The notes below the pieces were generated by a model, which searched no databases, had not been told where the DNA came from, and was given only the letters and a program-made list of their open reading frames with translations. A program made the position numbers and the translations under genes. Source: Rubrivirga litoralis (GTDB lineage Bacteria; Bacteroidota; Rhodothermia; Rhodothermales; Rubricoccaceae). Taken from it: DNA of 64,000 bases. The stretch covers positions 112,873 through 176,872 of the forward strand of contig NZ_JAVRHT010000002.1 of assembly GCF_031846415.1 (NCBI RefSeq), given 5' to 3'. Shown here in pieces: positions 25,979-37,051 of the stretch (positions within the stretch are counted from its first letter, which is position 1; the number at the start of each line of letters is the position of its first letter).

Positions 25979-26620
25979 ATGCAAACGCTCATCGAGCTCC
26001 TCCCGCTCCTCGCCGTCGCCGCGTACTACCTGCTCCGCGGCCGGCAGCGGGCGAACGCGAAGCGCGCCCCGGAGCAGATGCAGGAGGCCGAGGGCGAGCG
26101 GGCGCCGACGCCGTTCCAGTCGTTCATGCTGCAGATGGAGGAGGCGCTGGCCGAGGCCGCCGGCGAGCCCGAAGGCCCGCGCGGCCCCGGCACGCCGCCC
26201 GTGTCGGAGCGCGAGCCCATCGCCGTCGAGGTCGACCGCGCCGCCCCGCCCTCGCCCCTGCCCGTCCCGCCGCTCCGCCCGGCCGCGCCGACGCCGGAGT
26301 TCTCGGCCGTCCGCGGCTCGTTCAGCGGCGCGTCCCCGGTCGACCACGAGGCGCACGGGTTCGGGACGTCGAGCCCGTTCTCCGAGGAGCGGTTCGAGCG
26401 GGGCGGCGCCCCGGCGTCCGGCGCCGCCCGTCGGCGCCACGACCCGCACGGCCTCCGCCCCTCCCCGCCGGAAGCCCAGTCGGCACGGCGGGCGGGGCGG
26501 CCGGACTGGCGCGCGCGGCTCCGCGACCCGCAGGCGGCGCGCGACGCGTTCGTGCTCCAGACGCTGTTCGGCCCGCGCGGCGGGCGCCACCCCGCCCCTG
26601 AAAGGCGCGGGCGGGGCTAG
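25979..26620 (+). CDS. Membrane-anchored low-complexity protein, unknown
   Basis: 213 residues from ATG 25979. It starts with a single hydrophobic helix (LIELLPLLAVAAYYLLRG) and continues as a Pro/Ala/Glu/Arg-rich, probably disordered cytoplasmic tail with one more ordered piece near the end (DWRARLRDPQAARDAFVLQTLFG). No family recognised. The TAG stop overlaps the TAG of the convergent gene on the other strand in a shared CTAG, so the two 3' ends overlap by four bases. Confidence 0.6.
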   Translation: MQTLIELLPLLAVAAYYLLRGRQRANAKRAPEQMQEAEGERAPTPFQSFMLQMEEALAEAAGEPEGPRGPGTPPVSEREPIAVEVDRAAPPSPLPVPPLRPAAPTPEFSAVRGSFSGASPVDHEAHGFGTSSPFSEERFERGGAPASGAARRRHDPHGLRPSPPEAQSARRAGRPDWRARLRDPQAARDAFVLQTLFGPRGGRHPAPERRGRG

Positions 26621-27138
26621 ACGGCCGGGTCGTCCATCCGCGCCCCCCTTTTTTTGAAGACGGACGCGCCGATGGCTCCGGCAATCGCGCCCACGACGGC
26701 GCCGATGACGACGGCCACCACGATGCCGACGGCCGGGTTGCCCGTGAACCCCGACATCATCTCTATCTGCTGGTCCACCTGCGCGGGGTCGCCCCCCTGC
26801 TCCAGCATCATCGAGCGCGTCCGCGCAATTTGCTCCTCGGCGCTGGGGAGGAGGTTGATCGCCTGGAGCACGAGGGTGAGGACCCCGCTCAAGACGCCGC
26901 CCAGTGCGCCCGCGCCCGCGCCGAGACCGGCGCCTGTGCCGGCCGGGACCGTCAGCGAGTACGTGCTCGTGTAGTGCCACACGGCGACGAGCGGGCCGGC
27001 GAGCGCGGCGAGACAGATGGCACACCCCCCGATCGTCTGCGCCATGAACCCGCCCGTCTGCGAGACGAACGTGAGGAGGACCGAGAGGACGGCGTAGACG
27101 GCCGCGCCGATCGCGATGGAGGGGAATTTCGTGGGCAT
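26617..27138 (-). CDS. Integral membrane protein, unknown
   Basis: 173 residues from ATG 27138, whose first base is the last base of the upstream stop (TGATG). There are four hydrophobic segments (about 8-27, 32-55, 75-97 and 136-158), Gly-rich in the third and fourth; a hydrophilic loop between them has Met/Gln-rich EQGGDPAQVDQQIEMM. It resembles the DUF4199-like class of small Bacteroidota membrane proteins in layout, but I cannot confirm the family. Coupled to the DUF2085 gene upstream. Confidence 0.65.
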   Translation of the reverse strand: MPTKFPSIAIGAAVYAVLSVLLTFVSQTGGFMAQTIGGCAICLAALAGPLVAVWHYTSTYSLTVPAGTGAGLGAGAGALGGVLSGVLTLVLQAINLLPSAEEQIARTRSMMLEQGGDPAQVDQQIEMMSGFTGNPAVGIVVAVVIGAVVGAIAGAIGASVFKKRGARMDDPAV

Positions 27139-27659
27139 CAGGAACGGGAGGGTGAGGGAGACAACGACGGGCGGGGCGGGCAGGCCGGCTCTTCTGTCCG
27201 GTTCGCGCTTGCCGACCGGGCGAGCAGCGCTTCGGCCAGGAAGAGCCCGGCCGTCACACCAAACAGGGCGCCCGTCGCCAGGCGCGACGCGGGCGTGTTG
27301 GCCCACACGCCGGTCGCGCCGAGGAGCCAGTCGACCGCCATCGGCAGGGCCGCCAGCGCGAGCCACCGCCCCGCCCGCACGCGGCCGAGAGCCCGGAGGC
27401 GGGGCACGAGCGGGGCGGCGACGAGTCCGCCCGCGAGGCCGGCGAGGACGCCCAGGCAGCGGTGGCACAGCGCGACCGGCCCGCCCCCGACCCACAGCGA
27501 CCGCTCGGGCATCTGGTGGCACACGTGCGAGAACGCGAACCGGACGGCGGCGCCCGCCCCGCCCAGGAGCGGGGCGGCCAGGACCACGCCGAGGAGGGCC
27601 ACTACGGCGACCGAGGCGAGCGCCCACGGGCGGGGCGGGGCGGGGACGAGGGGCGTCAT
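27138..27659 (-). CDS. DUF2085 family membrane protein
   Basis: 173 residues. The family signature is present: FSHVCHQMPERSLWVGG followed by PVALCHRCLGVLAG, with three Cys and two His that look like metal or heme ligands at the membrane face, then further hydrophobic segments (about five in all). The function of DUF2085 proteins is not known. Its stop overlaps the start of the next membrane-protein gene, so the two form an operon. The start lies about 100 bases from the CIRCE element of groES on the opposite strand. Confidence 0.8.
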   Translation of the reverse strand: MTPLVPAPPRPWALASVAVVALLGVVLAAPLLGGAGAAVRFAFSHVCHQMPERSLWVGGGPVALCHRCLGVLAGLAGGLVAAPLVPRLRALGRVRAGRWLALAALPMAVDWLLGATGVWANTPASRLATGALFGVTAGLFLAEALLARSASANRTEEPACPPRPSLSPSPSRS

Positions 27660-27757
27660 GGCCGAAACCTACGGCGGCAGGACGGGCGCCGTGCGGTACG
27701 CTTGACGTGCTCTTAACGGCCGCTGGGGATCGCTGGGGCGAGGTGCGCGTGGAACCC

Positions 27758-27784
27758 TTAGCACTCTCCCTGCGAGAGTGCTAC
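27758..27784 (+). promoter_or_regulatory. CIRCE operator for HrcA
   Basis: TTAGCACTC, nine bases, GAGTGCTAC: the 9-9-9 inverted repeat bound by the heat-shock repressor HrcA, with one departure from consensus in the last base. It lies 54 bases before the groES ATG. TTGACG at 27702-27707 might be the -35 of the promoter, which would put the operator just after the transcription start; the -10 is not convincing. Confidence 0.95.
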
Positions 27785-27838
27785 CCTCTGCATCGCGGCC
27801 CCGCCGCGCCCCTTTCGTCGCACCAACCTACAGTCCAC

Positions 27839-28132
27839 ATGGCCACATCGATCAAGCCCCTCGGCGACCGCGTCGTCGTCAAGCCCCAGGAGGCGGAGAC
27901 CCAGACCGCCAGCGGCCTCTACATCCCTGACACCGCTAAGGAGAAGCCCATGCGCGGCACCGTCGTCGCCGTCGGCCCGGGCAAGGTCGAGAACGGGACG
28001 AAGGTCGACATGACCGTCTCGGAGAACGACACGGTCCTCTACGGCAAGTACGCCGGCACCGAGATCCAGCTCGACGGGGACGACGTCCTCATCATGCGCG
28101 AGTCGGACATCCTCGGCGTCGTCAACGGCTGA
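27839..28132 (+). CDS. groES: Co-chaperonin GroES (Hsp10)
   Basis: 97 residues, the normal length. It has IKPLGDRVVVKPQEAE at the start, the mobile loop ETQTASGLYIPDTAKEKP, GTVVAVGPGK and the C-terminal YAGTEIQLDGDDVLIMRESDI. It forms the heptameric lid of GroEL in the cytoplasm. It is the first gene of the CIRCE-controlled pair; groEL begins 116 bases on, after a spacer with a decayed 7-bp repeat whose halves face each other (GGTTCAGAGT near 28162 and ACTCTGAACC near 28215). The gene is free of the GC repeat motif common elsewhere. Confidence 0.98.
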   Translation: MATSIKPLGDRVVVKPQEAETQTASGLYIPDTAKEKPMRGTVVAVGPGKVENGTKVDMTVSENDTVLYGKYAGTEIQLDGDDVLIMRESDILGVVNG

Positions 28133-28248
28133 TCGGGTTGAGGAGGTTCGGGGTCCAGGGTTCAGAGTCAACCCGCCCCGAGCCTGCGCCGGCCGCTCGG
28201 CGCACTCAACCCTGAACTCTGAACCAGACAACCACTCAACCCAACCCA

Positions 28249-29889
<1,641 letters not shown>

Positions 29890-30333
29890 ACGTCCCCCCT
29901 CTGGCTCGCCAGGCTGGGCGGCTCCCTCCGGGGGGCCGCCCTTCTTTTTGTGCCCGCTCCGCCCCAGCCAACGCGGGCGGGGCGGTCGACGTGGGAAACC
30001 GCCCCGCCCACCGAACGACGTGGGCGGGGCGGCGTGTTAGGCGCGGCGAGCCGCGTCCTGACGGAGGCTCGGGCGGGGCGGTCGACGCCGGGTGTGTGCC
30101 CTCCTCCTTGGCCGGCTGCATCTACCGCCCCGCCCTCGTGAGGGCGAGGTGACGGTTCAAACAGGGGCCACCCCGCCCGCACTAAGCGCGGGCGGGGCGG
30201 GGCGGCACACGCGAGGCGGGAGGCTTGCGCGCTGAGGAACCCGTAGCCCTGCGTCGGCAGTCCGAGGGCGGGCAAGGGCGCGTTGGCGCGAGCCCCTTCG
30301 TGACCCCTCCCCTGCTCGCCCGGCACCTCATTC
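29890..30333. other. Intergenic region: terminator plus GC-motif hairpins
   Basis: 444 bases between groEL and an outer-membrane gene. After the groEL terminator come several GGGCGGGGCGG/CCGCCCCGCCC pairs facing each other (29980-30030, 30130-30205) with spacers such as GAAACC and CACTAAG. No gene is supported. Confidence 0.55.
29915..29949 (+). terminator. Rho-independent terminator of groESL
   Basis: GGGCGGC and GCCGCCC stem with a TCCCTCCGGGGG centre, followed by TTCTTTTT at 29942-29949, 26 bases after the groEL stop. Confidence 0.9.
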
Positions 30334-31056
30334 ATGCCCTTCCGGCTTACCACCCTACTCCTGCTCCCGCTCGCCGCTGGCGCCGCGTCGGCACAAATCT
30401 CGACGGACCGACCGGGGTTCGGGTCCAGCCCCACTCTCGTCGACGCCGGCGTGTTCCAGGTCGAAGTCGGCGCGCCTGAAGCCACGCTGAACGGCGAGGC
30501 GGACACCTATTCCGCCCCCGTCGCCCTCCGGTACGGGGCCACGTCCGCGCTCGAAGTGCGCCTGTCCACGTCGGCGTTCGACGCGGCCGATCAGGACGGC
30601 GCGGCCTTCGATCCCGAGGTCGGCTTCCGCACCATCACGGCCGGCGTCAAGGTGGCCGTCCCCACTCGGTCGTTCGAGGTCGCCATTATCCCCGAGCTAA
30701 CGGTCCCGACCGAAGGGGACGACGGCCTGACGTTCCAGCTCGACGTGCCGGTCGGGGTCCCGCTCGGTGACGTCGGCCTCACGCTTGTCCCGGGCGTGAC
30801 GACGGGGAACGGGTCGACCCAGCTCAACGCTGTCGCCTCGCTCTCGCGCTCGTTCGGGGGGCCGTTGTCGGGGTACGCCGAGGTGGGGGCGTTCCCGTTC
30901 GTGGACGGCGGCGGAGACACGCCGGTCTCCGGCGGCGCGGGGCTGACGGTCCTCCTCAGCAACGACGTCCAGGTCGACGCCTTTTTCGACGCCGGCCTCA
31001 CCGACGCCGCGGACGACCTCGTCGTCGGCGTCGGCCTCTCGTTCCGCCTCGACTGA
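30334..31056 (+). CDS. Outer-membrane beta-barrel, MetA/phenol-degradation transporter-like family
   Basis: 240 residues with a signal peptide (PFRLTTLLLLPLAAGAASAQ). The mature start ISTDRPGFGSSPTLVDAGVF followed by QVEVG is the hallmark of the outer-membrane family listed as MetA-pathway-of-phenol-degradation/transporter (PF13557). About twelve alternating strands follow, ending LSFRLD. The family name does not prove a role in phenol degradation; the substrate is unknown. It stands alone, and is less loaded with the GC motif than its surroundings. Confidence 0.78.
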   Translation: MPFRLTTLLLLPLAAGAASAQISTDRPGFGSSPTLVDAGVFQVEVGAPEATLNGEADTYSAPVALRYGATSALEVRLSTSAFDAADQDGAAFDPEVGFRTITAGVKVAVPTRSFEVAIIPELTVPTEGDDGLTFQLDVPVGVPLGDVGLTLVPGVTTGNGSTQLNAVASLSRSFGGPLSGYAEVGAFPFVDGGGDTPVSGGAGLTVLLSNDVQVDAFFDAGLTDAADDLVVGVGLSFRLD

Positions 31057-31119
31057 GCCGCCCCGCCCGCGCCAGACGGCGGGCGGGGCGGGGCGGCGGG
31101 CGAGCTGGGGGCGGGGCGG

Positions 31120-33261
31120 CTAGTCGCCGTCGGGGACCGGGAACCCGCGGTCGCGCATGAGCGGGGCGATGTCGGCGTCGCGGCCGCGGAAGGCGCGGTA
31201 CGCCTCGTCGGGGTCGACGGCGTTGCGGACCGCGAACAGGTGCTCGACGAGCCGGGCCGCCACGCCGGCGTCGTAGAACCCGCCCGGGGCCTCGGCGAAC
31301 GCCTCGGCGGCGTCCGACGTCAGCACGTCGGCCCAGAGGTAGCCGTAGTAACCGGCCGAGTAGCCCTCGCCCGAGAACACGTGCCCGAAGTGGGGCGTCC
31401 GGTGGCGCATGACGAGCTCGGACGGCATGCCGAGTTCGGCCAGCGTCTCGCGCTCGAACGCGTCGGGGTCGACGTCGCTGGGGTCGTCGAGCGTGTGGAG
31501 CCTCAAGTCGACGAGCGACGAGGCGAGGTACTCGGTCGTCGCGAACCCCTGGTTGAACGTGGCCGCCCGGCGGATCTTCTCGACGAGGTCGTCCGGCATC
31601 GGCTCGCCCGTCTCCACGTTCACGAGGTAGGTCTCGACCACGGGGTCGGTCAGGAGCCACCGCTCCAGCAGCTGCGACTGGAACTCGGTGTAGTCGCGGA
31701 CGCCCCCGTTCAGCGTCGGGTAGTCGACGTTGGAGGCCAGGAAGTGGAGGGCGTGGCCGAACTCGTGGAACAGGGTCTCGGCGTCGTCCCACGAGATGAG
31801 GACGGGCTCACCGGGGGCGCCCTGGACGAAGTTCGAGTTGTTCGAGGCCAAGACCGTCTCCGGCCCGTGAACCGTCGTGTGGCTGCGGTACGTGGTCGCC
31901 CAGGCGCCGGAGCGCTTGCCCTGGCGCGCGAACGGGTCGAGGTACCACAGGCCGATGTGCTCGCCCGTCTCGCGGTCCGTCACCTCGTAGACCGAGACGT
32001 CGGGGTGGAAGACCGGCACGCTCTCCTCGGGCACCGGCGTGAACTCGTACCCGAAGAGCTCGCCGGCCACGTAGTGCAGCGCGTCCGTCAGCTTGTCGAG
32101 CTGGAGGTACTGCTTGACCTCGTCCGAGTCGAGGGCGTAGCGGTCCTGGCGCACCTTCTCGGCGTAGTAGCGGTAGTCCCAGGGCTCGATCTCGATATCG
32201 GCGCCCTCCCGGTCCGCGACGGCCTGCATGTCGGCCACCTCCTCCTCGACGCGGGCCACGGCGGCGGGCCAGACGGCGAGGAGCAGGTCCATCGCCCGCT
32301 CGGGCGTCTTGGCCATGCGGTCTTCCAGGCGCCACGAGGCGTAGTCGTCATAGCCGAGGAGCCCGACGCGCTCGTCGCGGAGCGCGAGGATCTCGGCGAT
32401 GAGCGCGTTGTTGTCGTGCTCGTCCGCGTTGTCGCCGCGGTCGTAGTAGGTCCGCCAGACGGTCTCGCGGAGGTCGCGCTCGTCGGAGTAGGTGAGGAAG
32501 GGGTCCATCGACGACCGCGTGTTCGTCACCGCGTACTCGCCGCCCCGCCCGCGCTCTTCAGCCGCCGCCGCGGCGGCGGCCACGAACGACTCGGGGAGGC
32601 CCGAGAGCTGGTCGGCGTCGAGGTAGGTCACGTAGCCCTCCTCGTCGGCCAGGACGTTGTTGCCGAACTGCGTGTAGAGCTCGGCGAGGCGCTGGTCGAT
32701 GGCCGCGTAGCGCTCCTTGGCCTCGCCGTCGAGCCCCGCCCCGTTCCGCGCGAACCCGTCGTAGACGAGCTCGACGAGCCGCTGCTGGTCCGGCCGCAGG
32801 TCGAGCGTCTCGCGGGCGTCATGGACGGCGCGGACGCGGTCGAACAGGTCCTCGTTCTGCGTGATCTCCGTCGAGTACGCGGCGAGGCGCGGGGCCAGGC
32901 GGCCCTGGATCTCGCGGAACTCGGGGCTCGACAGGTTCGAGGACCAGATGCCGTAGTACGTGAACACGCGGTCGATCTCCCGCCCCGCCCGCTCCATCGC
33001 CACGATCGTGTTCTCGAACGTGGGCGGGGCGGGGTCCTGCGCGATCTGGTCGATCTCGGCGAGGTGGTCGGCCATGGCCCGATCCAGCGCCGGCTCGAGG
33101 TCGTCGAGGTCCATCCGGTCGAAGGCGGGGACGCCGCCGTAGGGGCCGGTCCACTCCTGGAGGAGCGGGTTGTCGTCGGTGGGGGCGGCGTCCGCCCCGC
33201 CCGATTGGGCGGCGGCGACGAGGGGCAAGCTCATGAGGAGGGCGGGGAGGAGAAGGCGCAT
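31120..33261 (-). CDS. dcp: M3 family metallopeptidase, peptidyl-dipeptidase Dcp type
   Basis: 713 residues from ATG 33261, with a signal peptide (RLLLPALLMSLPLVAAAQ), hence periplasmic. The zinc motif HEFGHALHF lies at residues about 499-507, within the expected LFHEFGH context; a Glu-rich helix about 25 residues later supplies the third ligand in this family. Other family blocks are WYLDPFARQGKRSGAW and the C-terminal GYSAGYYGYLWADVL. The enzyme trims dipeptides from peptide C termini. Length is normal for Dcp. Convergent with the outer-membrane gene; a GC-motif hairpin lies between the stops. Confidence 0.93.
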   Translation of the reverse strand: MRLLLPALLMSLPLVAAAQSGGADAAPTDDNPLLQEWTGPYGGVPAFDRMDLDDLEPALDRAMADHLAEIDQIAQDPAPPTFENTIVAMERAGREIDRVFTYYGIWSSNLSSPEFREIQGRLAPRLAAYSTEITQNEDLFDRVRAVHDARETLDLRPDQQRLVELVYDGFARNGAGLDGEAKERYAAIDQRLAELYTQFGNNVLADEEGYVTYLDADQLSGLPESFVAAAAAAAEERGRGGEYAVTNTRSSMDPFLTYSDERDLRETVWRTYYDRGDNADEHDNNALIAEILALRDERVGLLGYDDYASWRLEDRMAKTPERAMDLLLAVWPAAVARVEEEVADMQAVADREGADIEIEPWDYRYYAEKVRQDRYALDSDEVKQYLQLDKLTDALHYVAGELFGYEFTPVPEESVPVFHPDVSVYEVTDRETGEHIGLWYLDPFARQGKRSGAWATTYRSHTTVHGPETVLASNNSNFVQGAPGEPVLISWDDAETLFHEFGHALHFLASNVDYPTLNGGVRDYTEFQSQLLERWLLTDPVVETYLVNVETGEPMPDDLVEKIRRAATFNQGFATTEYLASSLVDLRLHTLDDPSDVDPDAFERETLAELGMPSELVMRHRTPHFGHVFSGEGYSAGYYGYLWADVLTSDAAEAFAEAPGGFYDAGVAARLVEHLFAVRNAVDPDEAYRAFRGRDADIAPLMRDRGFPVPDGD

Positions 33262-33466
33262 GGGCGGGTCCAAAGGGCGGGGCAGAACGCGGACGGGACG
33301 CGACCGGGAAGATCGCTCGGAACGGACCGAGGGGCGGGAACGGCGCCGCCCCGCCCGTCCGTGCGCCGGGCGGGGCGGCGGCTTGGTCATAGGTTCGCAC
33401 GGCGCGGGGGCTCCTGGCCGCCCCGCCCCCGTTCTCCCGCCCCGCCCCCACCCCGCCCTCCGGGAT

Positions 33467-34402
33467 ATGGACCGCCGCCTCCGCACCGTCCGCCGCTTTG
33501 CCTGGGGCGTCCTGGGCTACACCGTTCTCGTGATCCTGTGGGGCGGGTTCGTCCGCGCGTCGGGCGCCGGGGCCGGGTGCGGCGACCACTGGCCGCTGTG
33601 CAACGGCGAGCTCGTGCCGACGGCGCCGGCGCTCAACACGGTCATCGAGTTCGGGCACCGCGTCACGAGCGGGCTCGCGCTCCCGGCCGTCCTCGTGCTC
33701 GCGTGGCTCGTGTTCCGGGCGTTCCCGCGCGGAGCGGCTGTGCGGACGGTGTCCGTCGTGGCCGTCGTGTTTATGGTGCTCGAAGGCGCCATCGGCGCCG
33801 GCCTCGTCCTGTTCGAGTACGTGGCCTACAACCCGTCCATCGCGCGGGCCGCGTGGATGGCGGCCCACCTCACGAACACGTTCCTGCTCCTCGGCGCCCT
33901 CACGCTGACGGCGTGGTGGGCCGAGGGCAAGGACGTCCCCCGCCTCGACCTCTCGGCGCGGACGGCCCGCGTCGGCGCGACGCTCGCCGCCGTCCTCGTG
34001 CTGGGCGCGGGCGGGGCGGTGACGGCGCTGGGCGACACGCTGGTCCTCGGCGGCGGGCTCGACCCGGCCGAGCACCCGGTCGTGGCCGCGCTCGTGGCCG
34101 CCCGCGTGTTCCACCCGACGATGGCGTTCGTGGTCCTGGCCGTGCTCGGCGTGACAGTCGCGCTCACGCGGGCGCCCCGCCCGCGCCAGATCGGGTGGGC
34201 CGTGCTGGGCCTGTTCGTGGTCCAGATGGCGATCGGCGCGCTCAACGTGTGGCTGCTCGCGCCGGTCTGGATGCAGATCGTCCACCTGCTCGTGACGGAC
34301 CTCATCTGGATCGGCCTGGTCGTCTTCGCCAGCGAGGCGCTCGCGGCGCCCGACGCCGTGGCGGAGTCGGCCGGGCGGGGCGGGGCGGCGGTCGCGGCGT
34401 AG
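33467..34402 (+). CDS. ctaA: Heme A synthase, COX15/CtaA family
   Basis: Oxidises heme O to heme A for cytochrome c oxidase. 311 residues with eight membrane helices. Conserved features: the extracytoplasmic cysteine pair CGDHWPLC, IEFGHRVTSG (heme-ligand His in ExxHR), AAHLTNTFLL, VFHPTMAF and QIVHLLVTDLIW, giving the four expected His ligands. The last 15 residues are Ala/Gly-rich and encoded by the GC repeat motif. The partner heme O synthase gene lies 2.6 kb downstream with two unrelated genes between. Confidence 0.93.
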   Translation: MDRRLRTVRRFAWGVLGYTVLVILWGGFVRASGAGAGCGDHWPLCNGELVPTAPALNTVIEFGHRVTSGLALPAVLVLAWLVFRAFPRGAAVRTVSVVAVVFMVLEGAIGAGLVLFEYVAYNPSIARAAWMAAHLTNTFLLLGALTLTAWWAEGKDVPRLDLSARTARVGATLAAVLVLGAGGAVTALGDTLVLGGGLDPAEHPVVAALVAARVFHPTMAFVVLAVLGVTVALTRAPRPRQIGWAVLGLFVVQMAIGALNVWLLAPVWMQIVHLLVTDLIWIGLVVFASEALAAPDAVAESAGRGGAAVAA

Positions 34403-34571
34403 CCCTCCGGGCGGGTACGGGGTACCGGGTACGAGGTACGGTCCGACCTGACCTCGGCGCGCGGTACCTCGTCCCGAGTCCCCTGGACCAACCTGCACGT
34501 TGCTCCAGGCCGCCCACGCCCCGCCCCCAGGCGCCCTTTCCGCCTTCCTTATTCCGCGTTCCACCTTCGAC

Positions 34572-35354
34572 ATGTGCCTGCTGCTGTTCGCGCTCGACGC
34601 CCACCCGCGGCACCGGCTCGTCGTGGCCGCCAACCGCGACGAGTTCACCACGCGCCCAGCCGCCCCGCTCGGCTGGTGGGACGACGCGCCGGCCGTCCTG
34701 GCGGGGCGGGACCTGGAGGCGAACGGGACCTGGATGGGCGTCACGCGCGACGGCCGGTGGGCGGCGCTGACGAACGTCCGCGACCCGAGGACCCCCCGCC
34801 CCGCCCAGCGCTCCCGCGGCGCCCTCGTGGCCGACTTCCTGGGCGGGGCGGAGACGGCCGAGGCCGCCGCTGCGCGCGTGCACGCCGAGCGCGACGCCTA
34901 CGACGGGTTCAACCTCGTCCTCCGCGACGGCGCCTCGACGTGGACCGTCTCGACGCGCATGGACGCGCCGACCGAGCTGGGGCCGGGCGTGTACGGGTTG
35001 TCGAACGACCGGCTCGACACGCCCTGGCCGAAGGTGGTGAGGGGGCGGCAGGCGCTCCGCGCGGCGCTGGAGTCGGACCCCGTCGAGCCCGACGCGCTCC
35101 TCGACCTGCTCCGCGACGACCGCCCCGCCCCCGACGAGTCGCTGCCGGACACGGGCGTCGGGCTTGCGTGGGAGCGCGTGTTGTCGCCGGCGTTCATCGT
35201 CGCTGAGGGCTATGGGACGCGCGTGAGCACGGCGCTCACCCTCGGCCGCGACGGGCATGTCGAGGTCGCCGAGCGGACGTGGCAGGCGGGCGGGGTGGAG
35301 GGCGAGACGGTGCGCGAGGCGTTCGAGACGGAGCCCGCCCCGCCCGCGCCGTAA
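34572..35354 (+). CDS. NRDE family protein (TANGO2-like)
   Basis: 260 residues starting MCLLLFALDAHPRHRLVVAA then NRDEF, the N-terminal signature that names the family; Cys2 would become the N-terminal nucleophile-type residue after Met removal. Further family blocks: GTWMGVTRDGRWAALTNVRD and YGLSNDRLDTPWPK. Homologues (TANGO2) have been linked to heme handling, which fits the two heme genes on either side, but that link is inference. Preceded by a decayed heptamer repeat (GGGTACG-like) at 34411-34440. Confidence 0.88.
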   Translation: MCLLLFALDAHPRHRLVVAANRDEFTTRPAAPLGWWDDAPAVLAGRDLEANGTWMGVTRDGRWAALTNVRDPRTPRPAQRSRGALVADFLGGAETAEAAAARVHAERDAYDGFNLVLRDGASTWTVSTRMDAPTELGPGVYGLSNDRLDTPWPKVVRGRQALRAALESDPVEPDALLDLLRDDRPAPDESLPDTGVGLAWERVLSPAFIVAEGYGTRVSTALTLGRDGHVEVAERTWQAGGVEGETVREAFETEPAPPAP

Positions 35355-35412
35355 GGGCGGGCGGGGCGGCCCGGACCACCCCGCCCCCGCGAGTGCGACA
35401 CAGGCGGGGTGG

Positions 35413-36822
35413 TTACGCCTCCCCCAGCACCTCGGCCTTGAACCGCTCCGCGAGCGCGTCGGCCGCCTCGGGCGACCCGGCCTCGGTGTAGACCCGGAGG
35501 ATGGGCTCCGTGTTCGACTTGCGGACGTGCGCCCAGCCCTCGTCGAGGTCCACCTTCACGCCGTCGACCGTCGAGACGCGGCCGCCGGCGTAGCGCTCGG
35601 CGAGGGCGGCGAGGAGCGCGTCGGCGTCCATGTCGTCCGTGAGCTGGACTTTGTGCTTGGCGATGGCGTAGTCGGGGAGGCCGGCGCGGACGTCCGACAG
35701 CGACTGCCCGGTCTCGGCCAGGTGCTGGAGCACGAGGGCCACGCCGGCGAGCGCGTCGCGGCCGTAGTGGAGGTCGGGCAGGATGACCCCGCCGTTGCCC
35801 TCGCCGCCGATCACGGCGTCGTTCGCCTGCATGGCGCGCACGACGTGGATCTCGCCGACCGGCGAGCGGTGCACCGTGGCGCCGTGCCGGGCCGCCACGT
35901 CCTCGATCGCGCGGCTGGACGAGAGGTTCGTCGCGACCGCCCCGCCCTGCTTGGCCAAGAGGAAGTCGGCGGCCACGACCTGCGTCAGCTCCTCGCCGAA
36001 GAAGACGCCGCTGTCCTGGACGAACGCGAGGCGGTCGGCGTCGGGGTCCACGATCACGCCCAGGTCCGCCCCGCTCTCGCGGACGCGGTCGAGGATCTGG
36101 CCGATGTGGGCGGGGAGGGGCTCGGGGTTGTGGGCGAAGCGGCCCGTCACGTCGGCGTTCAGGACCTCGACGTCGGTCACGCCCAGGGCGTCCAGGAGGG
36201 CGGGGAGGGCGAACGCGCCGACCGAGTTGATCCCGTCGACGACGACCTTGAACCCGCGCCCGGCGATGGCCTCGGGGTCGACGTATGGGAGGTCGAGGAT
36301 CTTCTGGACGTGGTAGTCGAGCACGTCGTCGGTCTCGTACGTCCCGATCTCGTACGCCCCGACCGTGTGCGCGGCGACGCCTTCGTCGGCGAGCGCCAGG
36401 ACCTCGGCGCCCTCGTCCGGGCCGAGGAACTCGCTCGTCCGGTCCAGCAGCTTGAGCGCGTTCCACTCGGCCGGGTTGTGGCTGGCGGACAAGATGATAG
36501 CGCCGTCCGCTTCGTGCTTTAGGACACCCATCGCCACGCTCGGCGTCGTCGCCAGGCCCACGTCGACGACGTCGCAGCCGGCGGCCTGGAGCGTGGCCGT
36601 CACGATGCGCGCGCAGACGTCGCCCGTGATCCGGCCGTCGCGCCCGACGACGACGCGCGGACGCCCTGCCGGGTCGCTCTCCGCCCCGCCCGAGCCTCCC
36701 CGCCCCGCCCGGCGCTGGCGGACCCACGCGCCGAAGGCGGCGGCGTAGCGGGTGAGGACGGCCGGGTCGAGGCCGTCGCCGAAGACGCCGCGGATGCCGG
36801 AGACGGAGGCGATAAGAGGCAT
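35413..36822 (-). CDS. glmM: Phosphoglucosamine mutase / phosphohexomutase
   Basis: 469 residues. All four active-site regions of the alpha-D-phosphohexomutase superfamily are present: LSASHNPAEWNALK (catalytic phosphoserine), DPDADRL (Mg site), GGEGNGGVILPD (sugar loop) and RKSNTEPILRVYTE (phosphate loop). GlmM interconverts glucosamine 6- and 1-phosphate for UDP-GlcNAc and so for peptidoglycan and LPS; a phosphomannomutase role cannot be excluded. An insertion of about 15 Gly/Arg/Ser residues near residue 40 (RRAGRGGSGG) comes from the GC repeat motif. Confidence 0.88.
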   Translation of the reverse strand: MPLIASVSGIRGVFGDGLDPAVLTRYAAAFGAWVRQRRAGRGGSGGAESDPAGRPRVVVGRDGRITGDVCARIVTATLQAAGCDVVDVGLATTPSVAMGVLKHEADGAIILSASHNPAEWNALKLLDRTSEFLGPDEGAEVLALADEGVAAHTVGAYEIGTYETDDVLDYHVQKILDLPYVDPEAIAGRGFKVVVDGINSVGAFALPALLDALGVTDVEVLNADVTGRFAHNPEPLPAHIGQILDRVRESGADLGVIVDPDADRLAFVQDSGVFFGEELTQVVAADFLLAKQGGAVATNLSSSRAIEDVAARHGATVHRSPVGEIHVVRAMQANDAVIGGEGNGGVILPDLHYGRDALAGVALVLQHLAETGQSLSDVRAGLPDYAIAKHKVQLTDDMDADALLAALAERYAGGRVSTVDGVKVDLDEGWAHVRKSNTEPILRVYTEAGSPEAADALAERFKAEVLGEA

Positions 36823-37051
36823 GGATGGGGAGTTGAAAGTGGAGAATGGAAAACGGGTACGCCGGACGAGGGAACGCCGGCCCTACGCCCTCCACGAAAG
36901 TACTGGGGCGGAGGTCCAGCGCAGGGACGCCGCGCCGAGCCCCCACGCTCCACGCTCCGTTTTCCACTCGCCCACGCTCCCTTTCCTCCCTCTCTTGACG
37001 GAACTCCCCCCGCCCCGCCCGTTTCCTAGCTCCACCCCACGCCCGCACACG

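Noticed and set aside
27702..27735. sigma70-type groES promoter
   Set aside because: TTGACG is a good -35, but no -10 at 16-18 bases follows; kept only as a remark under the CIRCE element.
31240..34770. A 1,176-codon open frame on the plus strand
   Set aside because: It covers the M3 peptidase gene on the opposite strand and the heme A synthase gene in another frame; both of those show full family motifs, this frame shows none.
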